Of a DNA stretch of 64,000 nucleotides, positions 44,530 to 55,260 are shown piece by piece; positions within the stretch are counted from its first letter, which is position 1, and each line of letters opens with the position of its first letter. Source of the stretch: Gracilimonas sediminicola (GTDB taxonomy: Bacteria; Bacteroidota; Rhodothermia; Balneolales; Balneolaceae); the NCBI RefSeq assembly GCF_024320785.1, contig NZ_JANDBC010000001.1, positions 769,309 through 833,308 on the forward strand, read 5' to 3'. The notes under the pieces are model-generated. The model made no database searches. It saw nothing but the letters and a program-made list of their open reading frames with translations, and had not been told where the DNA came from. Position numbers and translations under genes: made by a program.

Positions 44530-45153
44530 ATGAACATGCGCACCTTATTATTAACTGCTGTTTTAATAGTTAGCGGGATGAGTTATGCTTTGGGGCAGCA
44601 ACCGGATACATACCTAATTAATGAAATTAAATCCTATCAGGATTCTTTAGATCAGGCCTTCCAGAATCGAGATACTTCGCCGTTGAAAGAAGAAGATTTT
44701 GAGCGATTCACCGGGCTGGACTACTTCCCCATCAACCTGGATTATTACATCAAAGCTAAGTTCATCAGAACTCCCAATCAGCCGCCTTTTAAAATGCCGA
44801 CCACCACTTCAGAAGTTAAAACCTATGAGAAGTACGGGGAACTCCATTTCTCCGTTTACGGCCGGCCCGTTTCCCTGGATGTATTTCAAAGTCACGAGCT
44901 GAGGGAAACAGAAAAGTATAAAAACTATCTCTTCTTGCCTTTCAGTGATGAAACCAACGGGGAAGAAACCTACGGCGGTGGTCGTTACCTGGAAATGTGG
45001 ATTCCCGCCGGTGATTCGGTCATCATCGACTTCAACAAAGCTTACAACCCCTATTGTGTGTATAACACCAAATATTCCTGCCCTCTGGTACCCAAACAAA
45101 ACCGAATGGATATACCGGTGTATTCCGGAGTGAAGGATTTTAAAAAAGAATAG
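44530..45153 (+). CDS. DUF1684 secreted protein
   Basis: A 207-residue exported protein with signal peptide MRTLLLTAVLIVSGMSYALG. The C-terminal block NPYCVYNTKYSCPLVPKQNRMDIPV with two Cys is the hallmark of DUF1684, a family of unknown function often beside redox or stress genes. It starts nine bases after the OsmC stop. The DUF1684 fold is beta-rich. Function unknown. Confidence 0.85.
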   Translation: MNMRTLLLTAVLIVSGMSYALGQQPDTYLINEIKSYQDSLDQAFQNRDTSPLKEEDFERFTGLDYFPINLDYYIKAKFIRTPNQPPFKMPTTTSEVKTYEKYGELHFSVYGRPVSLDVFQSHELRETEKYKNYLFLPFSDETNGEETYGGGRYLEMWIPAGDSVIIDFNKAYNPYCVYNTKYSCPLVPKQNRMDIPVYSGVKDFKKE

Positions 45154-45249
45154 GATTTTCGCATCCTTCCAGAGCTTTCGCTCCGACGCAGAGCAATCGA
45201 AGCGAGTAAGGTAGACTTGATTACAACATAGATTTCAGGAATCGTTCCT

Positions 45250-45341
45250 CCAACAAGTTCAAAAAATCCCGGTCATCCTCTAATCCCGAAAATCAAGGTT
45301 CAAAAAACGTTCAACTTTCAACGTTGGAAGTTCCTTGTTGG
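45250..45341. repeat. nested inverted repeat behind gcvP
   Basis: CCAACAAG (45250-45257) and CTTGTTGG (45334-45341) enclose a near-perfect 20-base palindrome AACTTTCAACGTTGGAAGTT (45313-45332). On the minus strand this palindrome is followed by GAACGTTTTTTG, so the inner part can act as the gcvP terminator. Bases 45154-45249 further left hold GCTTTCGCTCC / GAAGCGAG words similar to the REP-like element at 3.6 kb. Confidence 0.55.
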
Positions 45342-45355
45342 ATGTTCAAGCTATT

Positions 45356-48250
45356 CTATACGGCTTCAATCCCTTCTTCATACGCCGACATCGGAATGCA
45401 AGAGCACACCAGGTTACGATCGCCATAGGCATCATCAACACGGGAAACGGACGGCCAGAACTTATCGTATTTGAGGTCTTCCAGCGGGAAGGCTCCTTTT
45501 TCACGGGAGTAGCTTCGGTTCCAGTCATCAGCCATAATCACGCGCTGTGTATGTGGAGCATGCTTAAGTACGTTGTCGTCTTTGTCGGCAATGCCGTCTT
45601 CAATTTCCTGTATCTCTTTTCGGATGGAGATCATGGCATCACAGAAACGATCCAGCTCTTCAACCGACTCACTTTCAGTAGGCTCAATCATCAGCGTCCC
45701 CGGAACCGGGAAGCTCATCGTTGGAGCGTGGAAGCCATAATCCATCAGTCGCTTTGCTACGTCCACGGATTCAATTCCGGCCGATTGCTTAAACGGACGA
45801 AGATCCACGATAAACTCGTGGGCCGAACGGCCGGTTTTGCCGGTATAAAGAATTTCATAATGATCTTTAAGGCGATCTTTCAGATAGTTGGCATTCAGGA
45901 TAGCATATTTCGTAGCATCCGTTAACCCGTTGGCTCCCATCATTCGGATATAAGCGTAGGAAATAGTAAGAATGCTGGCACTACCCCATGGAGCTGCGGA
46001 AATGGCATTAACTCCTTTTTCTCCACCGGTTTTAATTACTGAATGAGAAGGCAGGAATGGAGTAAGGTGTTCAGCTACTCCAATTGGGCCCATTCCGGGT
46101 CCGCCCCCGCCGTGTGGGATACAAAATGTTTTGTGCAGGTTTAAGTGACACACATCTGCACCGATTTCACCGGGGCTGGTTAGTCCAACCTGTGCATTCA
46201 TGTTTGCACCATCCATGTAAACCTGTCCGCCATGCTTGTGAATAATTTCACAGAAATCCTTCACTTTATGTTCAAACACGCCATGCGTTGATGGATAGGT
46301 AATCATGAGCGCAGCCAGGCGGTCGCTGTATTTTTCAGCTTTAGCCTCAAGATCGTCACTTGAGATATTGCCATGGCTGTCGGTATCTACTACAACTACA
46401 TCCATGCCGGCCATTACTGCACTGGCAGGATTGGTTCCATGAGCAGATGAAGGAATCAGTGCTACATTCCGATGATCATCACCGTTGGCTTTGTGGTAAG
46501 CACGAATGGTCATCAATCCGGCATATTCTCCCTGCGCACCGGAATTGGGCTGAAGCGACATCCCCGCAAAACCGGTAATCTCACACAGCCAGTCGTTCAG
46601 TTCATTAAATAATTGCGTATAACCCTCAGCCTGTTCCCGGGGAGCAAAGGGGTGAATTTGACCAAACTCAGGCCAGGTAACAGGAATCATTTCGGCCGTG
46701 GCATTCAACTTCATAGTACAGGATCCCAGTGAAATCATGGAATGTACCAGCGAGAGGTCTTTATTCTCCAGTCGCTTCATGTACCGAAGCATTTCGTGCT
46801 CCGAATGGTACAAGTTAAATACAGGGTGATCCAGGTAATCAGTTTGGCGAGCCAGGTTTTCAGGATAATCCACTTTCACCTGTTGGGATTCAGCCTGAAC
46901 GTCAAAACTGTTCTCTTTACCGAGGGCTTCTGCAAAAATGGTAAGTACCAACTCAGCATCTTCCAGGTTCTTGGCTTCATCAAAAGAAAGGGCGATGGTA
47001 TTTTCGTCCACATAGCGGAAGTTCACCTCATGTTGTTCAGCTACCGCTTTCACTTTGGCGGCATCTGCCTTAACCGTCAGGGTATCAAAATAGGTTTCGG
47101 TTTGAACCTCGACTCCCATCTTTTCCAGTCCGGCTTTAGTCAGTTTGGTTAAGCCGTGAACTTTAGATGCGATGTTCCTGAGGCCTTCCGGTCCGTGATA
47201 AACCGCATACATCCCGGCCATCACCCCAAGCAGCACCTGGGCGGTACAAATATTGGAAGTAGCTTTCTCCCGGCGAATGTGCTGTTCACGGGTTTGCAGC
47301 GCCATTCGATAAGCCGGCTTGCCTTCTGCATCCTGGGTAACACCGATAATTCGTCCCGGAATTTTTCGCTGAAAATCTTCTTTGGTGGCAAAGAAGGCGG
47401 CGTGCGGCCCACCGTATCCCATCGGTACGCCAAATCTTTGAGAAGAACCAACTACCACATCGGCTCCCATTTCACCCGGAGCTTTCAGTAACGTCAGGCT
47501 CAATAAATCTGTAGCTACCACAGCATATACGTCGTGTTCATGTGCTGCCTCAATAATATTCGTGTAATCTTCCACGCTACCATCAGTTGCCGGGTACTGA
47601 AGCAGAATGCCAAATAATTCCGAATCAGTCACATCCAATTCATGATGATCTCCTACTCTCACTTCTACCCCAATCGGTTCAGCTCGGGTTTGCAGAACTT
47701 CGATGGTTTGAGGGTGACACAATTCCGATACAAAAAAAACTTCCGCCTCTTTACGCTTCTTGCCTCGACGCTGTCCGTACAGCATACTCATGGCTTCCGC
47801 GGCCGCTGTTCCCTCATCCAACAAAGAAGCGTTGGCCAGCTCCATTCCGGTCAGGTCGCTGACGGTGGTCTGAAAATTAATGAGTGCCTCCAGCCGGCCC
47901 TGGGCAATTTCAGCCTGATAGGGTGTGTAGGCGGTGTACCAACCCGGATTTTCGAGAATATTTCTTTTGATGACATTGGGAACGAGCGTATCGTAATAGC
48001 CCATGCCAATGAACGACTTATGGATTTTATTTTTAGAAGCCAGTTTTTTGAATTCCGTCAGAAAATCATGTTCACTTAATGCCCCGGGCAGGTCCATCGG
48101 TTTGTCTAAGCGAATACCTTCGGGGATGGTTTCGTCAATCAGCTTATCAACAGAATCGGCTTTGATGACCTCCAGCATTTTTTGGGTTGATTCCTGAGTG
48201 GGTCCGTTATGGCGGCGGGCAAATACTTCTTTCTCGAAATTAATGTCCAT
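45356..48250 (-). CDS. gcvP: glycine dehydrogenase (decarboxylating), P protein
   Basis: A 964-residue PLP enzyme of the glycine cleavage system, a single chain combining the P1 and P2 halves as in E. coli (957). The N-terminus has FARRHNGPT, the first half ends in FEAKN-type helices, and the cofactor lysine is in [16 protein letters not shown] of the second half. It releases CO2 from glycine and passes the aminomethyl group to GcvH. gcvT and gcvH are not nearby. No glycine riboswitch is seen in the 217 bases upstream. Confidence 0.97.
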   Translation of the reverse strand: MDINFEKEVFARRHNGPTQESTQKMLEVIKADSVDKLIDETIPEGIRLDKPMDLPGALSEHDFLTEFKKLASKNKIHKSFIGMGYYDTLVPNVIKRNILENPGWYTAYTPYQAEIAQGRLEALINFQTTVSDLTGMELANASLLDEGTAAAEAMSMLYGQRRGKKRKEAEVFFVSELCHPQTIEVLQTRAEPIGVEVRVGDHHELDVTDSELFGILLQYPATDGSVEDYTNIIEAAHEHDVYAVVATDLLSLTLLKAPGEMGADVVVGSSQRFGVPMGYGGPHAAFFATKEDFQRKIPGRIIGVTQDAEGKPAYRMALQTREQHIRREKATSNICTAQVLLGVMAGMYAVYHGPEGLRNIASKVHGLTKLTKAGLEKMGVEVQTETYFDTLTVKADAAKVKAVAEQHEVNFRYVDENTIALSFDEAKNLEDAELVLTIFAEALGKENSFDVQAESQQVKVDYPENLARQTDYLDHPVFNLYHSEHEMLRYMKRLENKDLSLVHSMISLGSCTMKLNATAEMIPVTWPEFGQIHPFAPREQAEGYTQLFNELNDWLCEITGFAGMSLQPNSGAQGEYAGLMTIRAYHKANGDDHRNVALIPSSAHGTNPASAVMAGMDVVVVDTDSHGNISSDDLEAKAEKYSDRLAALMITYPSTHGVFEHKVKDFCEIIHKHGGQVYMDGANMNAQVGLTSPGEIGADVCHLNLHKTFCIPHGGGGPGMGPIGVAEHLTPFLPSHSVIKTGGEKGVNAISAAPWGSASILTISYAYIRMMGANGLTDATKYAILNANYLKDRLKDHYEILYTGKTGRSAHEFIVDLRPFKQSAGIESVDVAKRLMDYGFHAPTMSFPVPGTLMIEPTESESVEELDRFCDAMISIRKEIQEIEDGIADKDDNVLKHAPHTQRVIMADDWNRSYSREKGAFPLEDLKYDKFWPSVSRVDDAYGDRNLVCSCIPMSAYEEGIEAV

Positions 48251-48467
48251 CTATGTAAGAAAAAATGAGTTGGTTTTGGTTGGTAGGAACAACGAATGAC
48301 AAGAATAAAATTCCTTTGTCATATCGAAAAACAGGATTCTGTAAAATAAGGAAAAATGAGCTCAAAAGAGCAGACTTTAGAACGACAAATAGTTCATTTC
48401 TCACTTTTTTTTGATTTATTACAGGTCTTAATAAAAACCACTTATCTATTAACTAATTTTACCTGAC

Positions 48468-50456
48468 ATGGCAAAAGCATTAAAAATTTTAGCCTCCATC
48501 CTGCTTATTGGTAGCACCTCTCTTTTTGCGCAGGATGCAAGCTCTTTAAAAATTGTAATCGAACCCGATCCCGTGGAAGTAAAAGTTGGGGATGAACTTC
48601 AACTTAAAGCCACTTTGATGACCGAAGACGGTGAAGCCCTTCCCGACACCCTTCTATTTTATTCCCGGAACGGCCGGGACCTGGAAGTATCCAGAAGCGG
48701 ACTTGTAAAAGCCAACAAACCGGGCACGTATTCCGCTATTGTTCTGCGCTCCGGCCCGCGGGATCAGCGTGTGATTAAGCAGTTCGAGATCAATGTTCCG
48801 TATCCGCCTATTGCCAAGGTAGAATTTGTGGATGTACCGGAAAACATCTACTCCAAAACAACCATCGATTTGAATGTACATGTGATTGATGCGATGGACC
48901 TGATTCGTGAAAACCCGGATCTGAATATCTCCAGCGACAACCAATCGGTAGCTATGGTAAGCCACGGCAAACTGGTAGCTCAAAAGCCCGGTAAAGCCAA
49001 AATCACGGCTGAGTCGGAAGGTAAAAAAGCCACACTTAATGTAACTGTGAAACAGAATCCTACTGCTTCCATCACCATTGGTAATACCGAAACTGAAGTG
49101 CGGACCGGAGATGTGATCACCTTTGACGCTAAAGCACTCGGCAATAACGGTAAGGAAGTAGATGCTCCGATCACCTATTCTTACACCGCTCAGCCGGATG
49201 ATAACCTGGGACAAGGTGCCGAAGGACAAGTTTCTCAGAATGGAAAATTTGTAGCCAACAAGCCGGGTATTTTTACCCTCACCGCTCGCTCCGGAGATGT
49301 ATTTGAAGAGCAAATTGTTCGGGTTAAAGACCGCAACGTACAGCAAGAAATTGAAGTAGTTGGGCATGGCGAAGTACTTGATGTTCATACATCCGACCTT
49401 TGGGTTTGGGAAGGTGTGGACGGCAGAGACTATGCCATCACAGGAACATGGGGTGCCAACGGCGATGCCTATTTCTGGGATGTAACCGATCCGGCTAATA
49501 TCACACCTATCGATACTGTACGCGTGGATGCCCGCACCGTTAATGACGTGAAAATTTCTGAAGACGGAACCATTGGAGTAATCACCCGTGAAGGTGCTTC
49601 AAATCGTAAGAACGGAATGGTGGTTCTTGATGTAAGTAATCCCCGGGATGTAAAAATCCTCTCCGAGTATAATGAAGGACTGACCGGCGGTGTGCACAAT
49701 GCGTTTATTTACGAAGATCATGTATATGCAGTTAATAATGGTCGCCGTTACGATATCATTAATATTGAAGACCCGGAAAACCCACAGACTGTTGGCCGAT
49801 TTGAGCTTGACACTCCCGGACACTCGATCCACGATGTTTGGATTGAAGACGGAATTGCCTATTCCTCCAACTGGAGCGATGGTGTAGTAGCCGTTGATAT
49901 TGGTGCCCAGGAAGGAGAAATGGGAACCGCCGGTGGATCTCCCGAAAATCCTGTTCAGTTGGGAAGTTATTCTTATCCAAGTGGATGGAATCATGCCGCA
50001 TTCCCATTCAAAAGTAAATCAACAGGTGATTTTTATGTGATTGCCGGAGATGAAGCTTTCCCGAACGGACTTCCTTCCAGAAGCAATCCGGTAGCAGCTG
50101 CCGGCTGGATTCACTTTATTCAATTTGATGGCTGGGACCAACCAACTGAAGTAGCTCGATACCAGGTTCCTGAAGCAGGAACGCATAACTTTTGGGTTGT
50201 TGACGATCTGCTTTTTGTGGCTTACTACAACGCCGGCCTTCGCATCGTTGATATTTCCGGAGAGCTAATGGGTAACCTGTACGATCAGGGACGCGAGATT
50301 GCCAAGTTTGAGCCCACTCACCCCGATGCACTGGTACCAAACGCACCCTTTACCTGGGGACCACAACCATACAAAGGCCATATTTTCATCTCTGACTGGA
50401 ACTCAGGATTATGGTCTATAAAACTGGTTGACAAACCTCAGCAGGGAACCAACTAA
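48468..50456 (+). CDS. secreted LVIVD-repeat beta-propeller with Ig-like domains
   Basis: A 662-residue exported protein. Residues 1-21 are a signal peptide ending SLFAQ. Three BIG2-like Ig modules follow (about 25-112, 114-196, 198-292), each with a DG/NG...ANKPGTYT-like closing strand. From about 300 to 655 a propeller is built from LVIVD-type blades: AITGTWG, VVLDVSNPRDVKIL, YDIINIEDPENPQTVG, LRIVDISG. The structure suggests a binding or scaffolding role outside the cytoplasm. The next gene, 20 bases on, encodes another propeller, so both are likely partners. Confidence 0.85.
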   Translation: MAKALKILASILLIGSTSLFAQDASSLKIVIEPDPVEVKVGDELQLKATLMTEDGEALPDTLLFYSRNGRDLEVSRSGLVKANKPGTYSAIVLRSGPRDQRVIKQFEINVPYPPIAKVEFVDVPENIYSKTTIDLNVHVIDAMDLIRENPDLNISSDNQSVAMVSHGKLVAQKPGKAKITAESEGKKATLNVTVKQNPTASITIGNTETEVRTGDVITFDAKALGNNGKEVDAPITYSYTAQPDDNLGQGAEGQVSQNGKFVANKPGIFTLTARSGDVFEEQIVRVKDRNVQQEIEVVGHGEVLDVHTSDLWVWEGVDGRDYAITGTWGANGDAYFWDVTDPANITPIDTVRVDARTVNDVKISEDGTIGVITREGASNRKNGMVVLDVSNPRDVKILSEYNEGLTGGVHNAFIYEDHVYAVNNGRRYDIINIEDPENPQTVGRFELDTPGHSIHDVWIEDGIAYSSNWSDGVVAVDIGAQEGEMGTAGGSPENPVQLGSYSYPSGWNHAAFPFKSKSTGDFYVIAGDEAFPNGLPSRSNPVAAAGWIHFIQFDGWDQPTEVARYQVPEAGTHNFWVVDDLLFVAYYNAGLRIVDISGELMGNLYDQGREIAKFEPTHPDALVPNAPFTWGPQPYKGHIFISDWNSGLWSIKLVDKPQQGTN

Positions 50457-50476
50457 ACGAAAAAAGCATCAAGACT

Positions 50477-51598
50477 ATGAGTTTTAAGAGAGCTTTATTT
50501 GCATTGTGTGTTGGAGGCTTCCTTTTTTGGGGAACCTCCAATTCCTATGCTCAAGACTATTATGTGTATGTAGCCGCAGAGTCAGATGATGAAGTTCATC
50601 TGGTACATTTCGACGGTGAAACTCAGAAGGGTGAAATTGCAGAAACCATACGGGTGGGTACCTGGCCTCAGGAAAACGAAGGGCCGCACGGTCTCACCAT
50701 CTCCCCGGATGGAGAGCACTGGTTTGTAAGCATTGCCCACGGAATGCCCTATGGTAAACTCTGGAAGTTCGAAACCGGAACCAACGAGTTTATTGGAGAA
50801 GTGGAACTGGGCATGTTTCCTGCCAGTATGGATATTTCCTCAACTACGGGTTTACTTTATGTAGTGAATTTCAACCTCCACGGAGATATGGAGCCCAGTA
50901 CCGTTTCGGTGGTTGAGCCTGAATCAATGACCCGACTCTCCGATATCGAAACCGGCATTATGCCTCATGGTTCACGTATTAACAGTTCAGGGACCCGGCA
51001 GTATCATGTATCTATGATGACTGACGAACTGATTGAAATTGATACCGAAACTCTTGAAGTACAGAGAAAGCTCAAGCTCTCCGGTAAAAAAATGAGTGGA
51101 AAGATGTCGGCCGATATGGATCACTCCGGAATGAATCATGGTGAGATGATGCACAAACCAGTTGAAAAACCCACCTGGGCTGATCCTCACCCCACAAAAC
51201 CCCTGGTATATGTTGCAGCCAACGGTTCTGATGAGGTTCTCGAAATCAACACCGACAAATGGGAAGTAACCAAGCGTTGGAAAACCGGAAAAGCACCGTA
51301 CAACCTCGAAGTCAGCCACGATGGTAAGCTGTTAGTGGTAACATATAAAGGAGAAGGAGCAACCGGTGTTTGGGATTTGAGCTCCGGTAAGGAACTGGCA
51401 AAAATTAAAAACAGCCGAAAGGTAAGCCACGGTGTAGCTATTTCACCCGATAACAACTACGCATTTATTTCAGTTGAAGGCATTGGTGGTGAACCCGGCT
51501 CCGTAGATATCATCAACCTAAAAACCTTAGAGCGCGTTGATGTTGTAGAGACCGGTAAACAAGCCGGAGGCATCATCTTCTGGAAACAGGAAGGTTAG
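50477..51598 (+). CDS. secreted YncE-like beta-propeller with Met/His-rich insert
   Basis: A 373-residue exported protein with signal peptide MSFKRALFALCVGG...SYAQ. Blades of YncE/lactonase type are seen (HGLTISPDGEHWFVSIAHG, GVAISPDNNYAFISVEG). In the middle, residues 206-226 hold M206, M210, M214, H216, M219, H221, M224, M225 and H226 in a DHSGMNHGEMMH context, like the copper-binding repeats of CopA/PcoA-type proteins. Copper or another soft metal could be bound there. It forms an operon with the preceding propeller and ends at a strong terminator. Confidence 0.85.
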   Translation: MSFKRALFALCVGGFLFWGTSNSYAQDYYVYVAAESDDEVHLVHFDGETQKGEIAETIRVGTWPQENEGPHGLTISPDGEHWFVSIAHGMPYGKLWKFETGTNEFIGEVELGMFPASMDISSTTGLLYVVNFNLHGDMEPSTVSVVEPESMTRLSDIETGIMPHGSRINSSGTRQYHVSMMTDELIEIDTETLEVQRKLKLSGKKMSGKMSADMDHSGMNHGEMMHKPVEKPTWADPHPTKPLVYVAANGSDEVLEINTDKWEVTKRWKTGKAPYNLEVSHDGKLLVVTYKGEGATGVWDLSSGKELAKIKNSRKVSHGVAISPDNNYAFISVEGIGGEPGSVDIINLKTLERVDVVETGKQAGGIIFWKQEG

Positions 51599-51627
51599 TA
51601 CTTCAGCTTTCTATTTTGGAGTTTAAG

Positions 51628-51659
51628 CCCGGTGACTCCCCAAAAAGTGCCGGGTTTTT
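51628..51659 (+). terminator. intrinsic terminator after the propeller operon
   Basis: CCCGG (51628-51632) and ACT pair with AGT and CCGGG (51650-51654) around a small loop, followed by TTTTTATT. It overlaps the end of the convergent unknown gene. Confidence 0.85.
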
Positions 51660-52377
51660 ATTGTAAAGAAATAGAATGGCTAACGCTTCTGCCCTTCTCG
51701 CCCTCACGTTCAATCACTTCTTTGTCAAGAGATTTCACGGTGTATCCCAGCTTCTCGGCCATCCCGATGAGCAGCGGTTCCAGGTTTCCTTTTTCGGTAT
51801 TAAACCTGACCAGGGCCTCCTGTGTGCGCATGTCAATTTTTTTGATGGCGCGGCCGAGCATATCGGCACATTTCAGAATTTCCCCCCCTGAGTACACATT
51901 CCGCTCCGATACCGGCGGTGGCGTGAATTTCTTTTTGAAGGTACTCAAAGATCGGATTTCTCCGGATTGGGCGTCCGGTTGCAGCCACTCTATATTGTGT
52001 TCAACATCACGGATGTAGTACGCAAGGTATCGGGGTTTTTCACTCTCAATAAAAAAGCTGAATTCCGTGAGCCATACTTCCTTTACGTTATCCATTTCCA
52101 TATCAAACCAAATACCACCCCCCGGCAAACTCCATACTATCTTGTCCTCTCTGGACTTTCTCTTGTTCAACACCAGCGGGTAACTGTCCATAAAGGCATC
52201 GGTAATATCTTTAAGGTCTGCTTCGGGTGTAATCGTTATGGTAGGGTGATCTTCGAGCGGATCTACGAAGTCAGGCGCATCATTTTCAACTTCACATTCT
52301 ATATCGCCGATTCGCAAAAGTATGCGGATCAACCCATCCCGGATAGGCTCCTTAAAAGCTAAAATATCGTTACTCAT
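51658..52377 (-). CDS. unknown 239-residue protein
   Basis: I do not recognise this family. It has no signal peptide, no membrane helix and one Cys. The N-terminal two thirds look like alternating strands (IRILLRIGDIECEV, KIVWSLPGGGIWFDMEM, EVWLTEFSFFIES) with a Pro-rich hinge KKKFTPPPVSERN near 155, followed by a helical C-terminal part (ILKCADMLGRAIKKID). It appears cytoplasmic. Codon use matches neighbours. It stands alone on the minus strand between the propeller operon and the ZIP gene. Confidence 0.7.
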   Translation of the reverse strand: MSNDILAFKEPIRDGLIRILLRIGDIECEVENDAPDFVDPLEDHPTITITPEADLKDITDAFMDSYPLVLNKRKSREDKIVWSLPGGGIWFDMEMDNVKEVWLTEFSFFIESEKPRYLAYYIRDVEHNIEWLQPDAQSGEIRSLSTFKKKFTPPPVSERNVYSGGEILKCADMLGRAIKKIDMRTQEALVRFNTEKGNLEPLLIGMAEKLGYTVKSLDKEVIEREGEKGRSVSHSISLQ

Positions 52378-52514
52378 GCCTGATTATCATAGTTCAATCG
52401 ATAAGGTAGTAAAATTATGAATCCTTTAATCTGAAAATTATTTAACATAAACATTAGCCTTAACTAAGTTTTTAGTAAGTCGAAGCAAATTGTTATATTC
52501 AAAACAAAAAATTT

Positions 52515-53345
52515 ATGGAATTCTTACCAAACTGGTTTTTTGAACTAAATCCTATTGTACAAGCCTTGATGGGGGGATTATTCACCTGGGGTGTAACATC
52601 GCTTGGAGCGGCTCTTGTCTTTTTTACGAAAGGCATCAACTACAAATTATTGGATGGTATGATGGGTTTCGCTGCCGGTGTTATGATTGCAGCGAGCGTG
52701 TGGTCATTAATTATACCCGGAATTGAACTGGCCGAAGCCCAGGGAATGATTGGCTGGATTCCTGCAGCCATTGGTTTTTTACTTGGCGGGGTCTTCCTGA
52801 GAATTTGTGATGCCTATGTTCCCCACCTGCACATCGGCTTACCACGCGATGAAGCGGAAGGCGTAGACACCAAATGGAAGCGAGCCACCCTGCTTGTATT
52901 AGCCATTACATTGCATAACATACCGGAAGGTTTAGCTATTGGAGTTCTTTTTGGAGCAGCAAGCCTGGGGCTTGATATGGTTGGCGGGGCAACAGTGGCC
53001 GGAGCTATTACGCTGGCTATTGGTATTGGTATTCAAAACTTTCCGGAAGGTATTGCTATCTCTATGCCGCTTCGTCGTGATGGGCTGAGCCGGTTTAAGA
53101 GCTTCAACTATGGACAGCTCTCCGGTATTGTAGAGCCGGTTTCTGCTGTGATAGGAGCTGCGGCCGTAATTTTCATCACGCCTATTCTGCCGTACGCACT
53201 TGCATTTGCCGCCGGCGCCATGATCTATGTGGTGGTTGAGGAATTGATTCCGGAAAGTCAGCTTCACGGAAATGCTGACCTGGCTACTTTAGGCGTTATG
53301 CTTGGCTTTGTGGTGATGATGGTATTAGATGTAGCACTCGGGTAA
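52515..53345 (+). CDS. ZIP-family metal transporter
   Basis: A 276-residue inner-membrane protein with about eight helices. The two metal-site helices read LHNIPEGLAIG and QNFPEGIAISMPL, the canonical HNxPEG/xNxPEG motifs of GufA/ZupT-type ZIPs that import Zn2+, Fe2+ or other divalent ions. The loop between helices 3 and 4 has one HLHIG stretch and is short. It is monocistronic with its own terminator; no Zur site is evident. Confidence 0.92.
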   Translation: MEFLPNWFFELNPIVQALMGGLFTWGVTSLGAALVFFTKGINYKLLDGMMGFAAGVMIAASVWSLIIPGIELAEAQGMIGWIPAAIGFLLGGVFLRICDAYVPHLHIGLPRDEAEGVDTKWKRATLLVLAITLHNIPEGLAIGVLFGAASLGLDMVGGATVAGAITLAIGIGIQNFPEGIAISMPLRRDGLSRFKSFNYGQLSGIVEPVSAVIGAAAVIFITPILPYALAFAAGAMIYVVVEELIPESQLHGNADLATLGVMLGFVVMMVLDVALG

Positions 53346-53371
53346 AATTTTTTGCTAAAGTATTTTCCAGG

Positions 53372-53401
53372 GGCATCGATAAGAAAGTCGATGCCTCTTT
53401 C
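53372..53401 (+). terminator. intrinsic terminator of the ZIP gene
   Basis: GGCATCGA (53372-53379) / TCGATGCC (53388-53395) perfect stem, then TCTTTCCTTT. Confidence 0.75.
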
Positions 53402-53523
53402 CTTTGGTACCATTCCAAAATTTTCGGGTTTTCAGCAAAAACTTAATTTCGAAAGGTGTTCAAAAAATCAATGCGCATTTCGTACCTTCAACATCTTGTT
53501 AATCCTAATAAATACGTATTTCA

Positions 53524-55194
53524 TTGAGCGACAATAAGATCATTTTTTCTATGGTTGGGGTAAGCAAAACTTACAAACCCAACAAAACGGTACTTAAAGA
53601 TATTTACCTCTCCTTTTTCTACGGAGCTAAAATTGGTGTGCTGGGTTTAAACGGTGCGGGTAAATCTACCCTGCTGCGAATTATTGCCGGAGAAGACCAG
53701 AACTACCAGGGCGATATCAGCATTCAGAAAGGAATCACTTTCGGGTATCTGTCGCAGGAGCCCAAGCTCGATCCTTCTAAAACCGTGAAGGAAATTGTAG
53801 AAGAAGGCGTGCAGGAAACCATAGACCTGCTGAAAGAATATGAAGAAGTGAATGCTGCTTTCAGTGATCCGGATGCTGACTTTGAGAAATTGATTGAAAG
53901 GCAATCTAAGCTGCAGGAAAAAATTGATCAGGTTGAAGCCTGGGATATCGACAGCAAGCTGGAGCAAGCGATGAATGCCCTTCGGTGCCCTCCCGGCGAT
54001 ACTTCCGTTAAGGTGCTCTCCGGTGGTGAAGCCCGCCGTGTTGCCCTTTGTCGTTTACTGCTCAAAAAACCCGATGTTTTGTTGCTGGATGAACCGACCA
54101 ACCACCTGGATGCTGAATCTGTTGGCTGGCTGGAACAACATCTGGATCGCTATGAAGGAACTGTTATTGCCGTAACTCACGACCGTTACTTCCTCGACAA
54201 TGTGGCCGGCTGGATTCTTGAACTGGATCATGGCGAAGGGATTCCGTTTGAAGGCAACTACAGCTCATGGCTGGAACAAAAATCCAAACGACTGGAGCAG
54301 GAAGAGAAAGAAGAATCCAAACGTCAAAAAACACTTAAGCAGGAGCTGGACTGGATTCGTCAGAACCCTAAAGGACGACGTGCCAAGAGTAAGGCCCGTA
54401 TCAACAAATACGAGGAATTGCTTTCTGAGGAGCACGATAAACGTCGTGACGACATGGAGATTTTCATCCCCGCCGGTCCACGCCTTGGCGATAAGGTGAT
54501 TGTTGCCGACCAGGTGACCAAAGGTTTTGAAGAACGCCTGCTGATTGAAGACATGAACTTCAAGCTGCCTCCCGGGGGCATTGTTGGGGTGATCGGGCCA
54601 AACGGTGCCGGTAAAACCACCCTATTTAAAATGATAACCGGTCAGGAAGAACCCGACAGCGGAGAGTTGGTAACCGGAGACACCGTAAATCTTGGCTATA
54701 TAGATCAGAAGCGACCTCTTGATCCTTCCAAAACAATTTGGGAAGAAATCTCAGGCGGGCAAGACACTATTCAGCTGGGCAACCGGGAAGTGAATTCACG
54801 TGCCTATGTAGCCCGTTTTAATTTCAGCGGTAGCGATCAACAGAAAAAAGTAACCGAACTTTCCGGTGGTGAACGCAACCGGGTTCACCTTGCAAAAATG
54901 CTGAAAGAAGGCGCTAACGTGCTGCTTCTTGATGAGCCTACTAATGATCTCGATGTAAATACATTGCGAGCCCTGGAAGAAGCCTTACTGGAATTTGCCG
55001 GCTGTGCTGTCGTCATATCTCACGATAGATGGTTCCTCGACCGAATTGCTACTCATATTTTAGCCTTTGAAGGAAACAGCCAGGTGTATTGGTTTGAAGG
55101 AAATTATGAAGAGTACGAAGAGAATCGTAAACAGAGGCTCGGCATAACTGATGACCAACCCCACCGCATTAAGTACAAAAAACTGATGCGATAG
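53524..55194 (+). CDS. ettA: energy-dependent translational throttle EttA (ABC-F)
   Basis: A 556-residue soluble ABC-F ATPase that binds the ribosomal E site and gates elongation by ADP/ATP ratio. Two ABC cassettes are complete: Walker [10 protein letters not shown] and GPNGAGKTT, signatures [12 protein letters not shown] and [12 protein letters not shown], with the EttA arm between helices of cassette 1 and the charged linker [13 protein letters not shown]. The N-terminal [14 protein letters not shown] is EttA-specific. Start codon is TTG at 53524; no in-frame ATG precedes the conserved N-terminus. Length matches E. coli (555). Confidence 0.95.
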   Translation: MSDNKIIFSMVGVSKTYKPNKTVLKDIYLSFFYGAKIGVLGLNGAGKSTLLRIIAGEDQNYQGDISIQKGITFGYLSQEPKLDPSKTVKEIVEEGVQETIDLLKEYEEVNAAFSDPDADFEKLIERQSKLQEKIDQVEAWDIDSKLEQAMNALRCPPGDTSVKVLSGGEARRVALCRLLLKKPDVLLLDEPTNHLDAESVGWLEQHLDRYEGTVIAVTHDRYFLDNVAGWILELDHGEGIPFEGNYSSWLEQKSKRLEQEEKEESKRQKTLKQELDWIRQNPKGRRAKSKARINKYEELLSEEHDKRRDDMEIFIPAGPRLGDKVIVADQVTKGFEERLLIEDMNFKLPPGGIVGVIGPNGAGKTTLFKMITGQEEPDSGELVTGDTVNLGYIDQKRPLDPSKTIWEEISGGQDTIQLGNREVNSRAYVARFNFSGSDQQKKVTELSGGERNRVHLAKMLKEGANVLLLDEPTNDLDVNTLRALEEALLEFAGCAVVISHDRWFLDRIATHILAFEGNSQVYWFEGNYEEYEENRKQRLGITDDQPHRIKYKKLMR

Positions 55195-55260
55195 TTTGCG
55201 AACACATTGTTTTACTCCATTGTTTAGGGCATTTTCCTAACACACTAAAATTTAGCACAT

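Noticed and set aside
48251-48467. glycine riboswitch upstream of gcvP
   Set aside because: The leader does not contain the paired GGAGAGA / CTCTCAGGC-type core blocks; the sequence is AT-rich with no matching helices.
48654-49388. 244-codon minus-strand open frame
   Set aside because: Antisense shadow of the LVIVD propeller gene, low-complexity composition and no start context.
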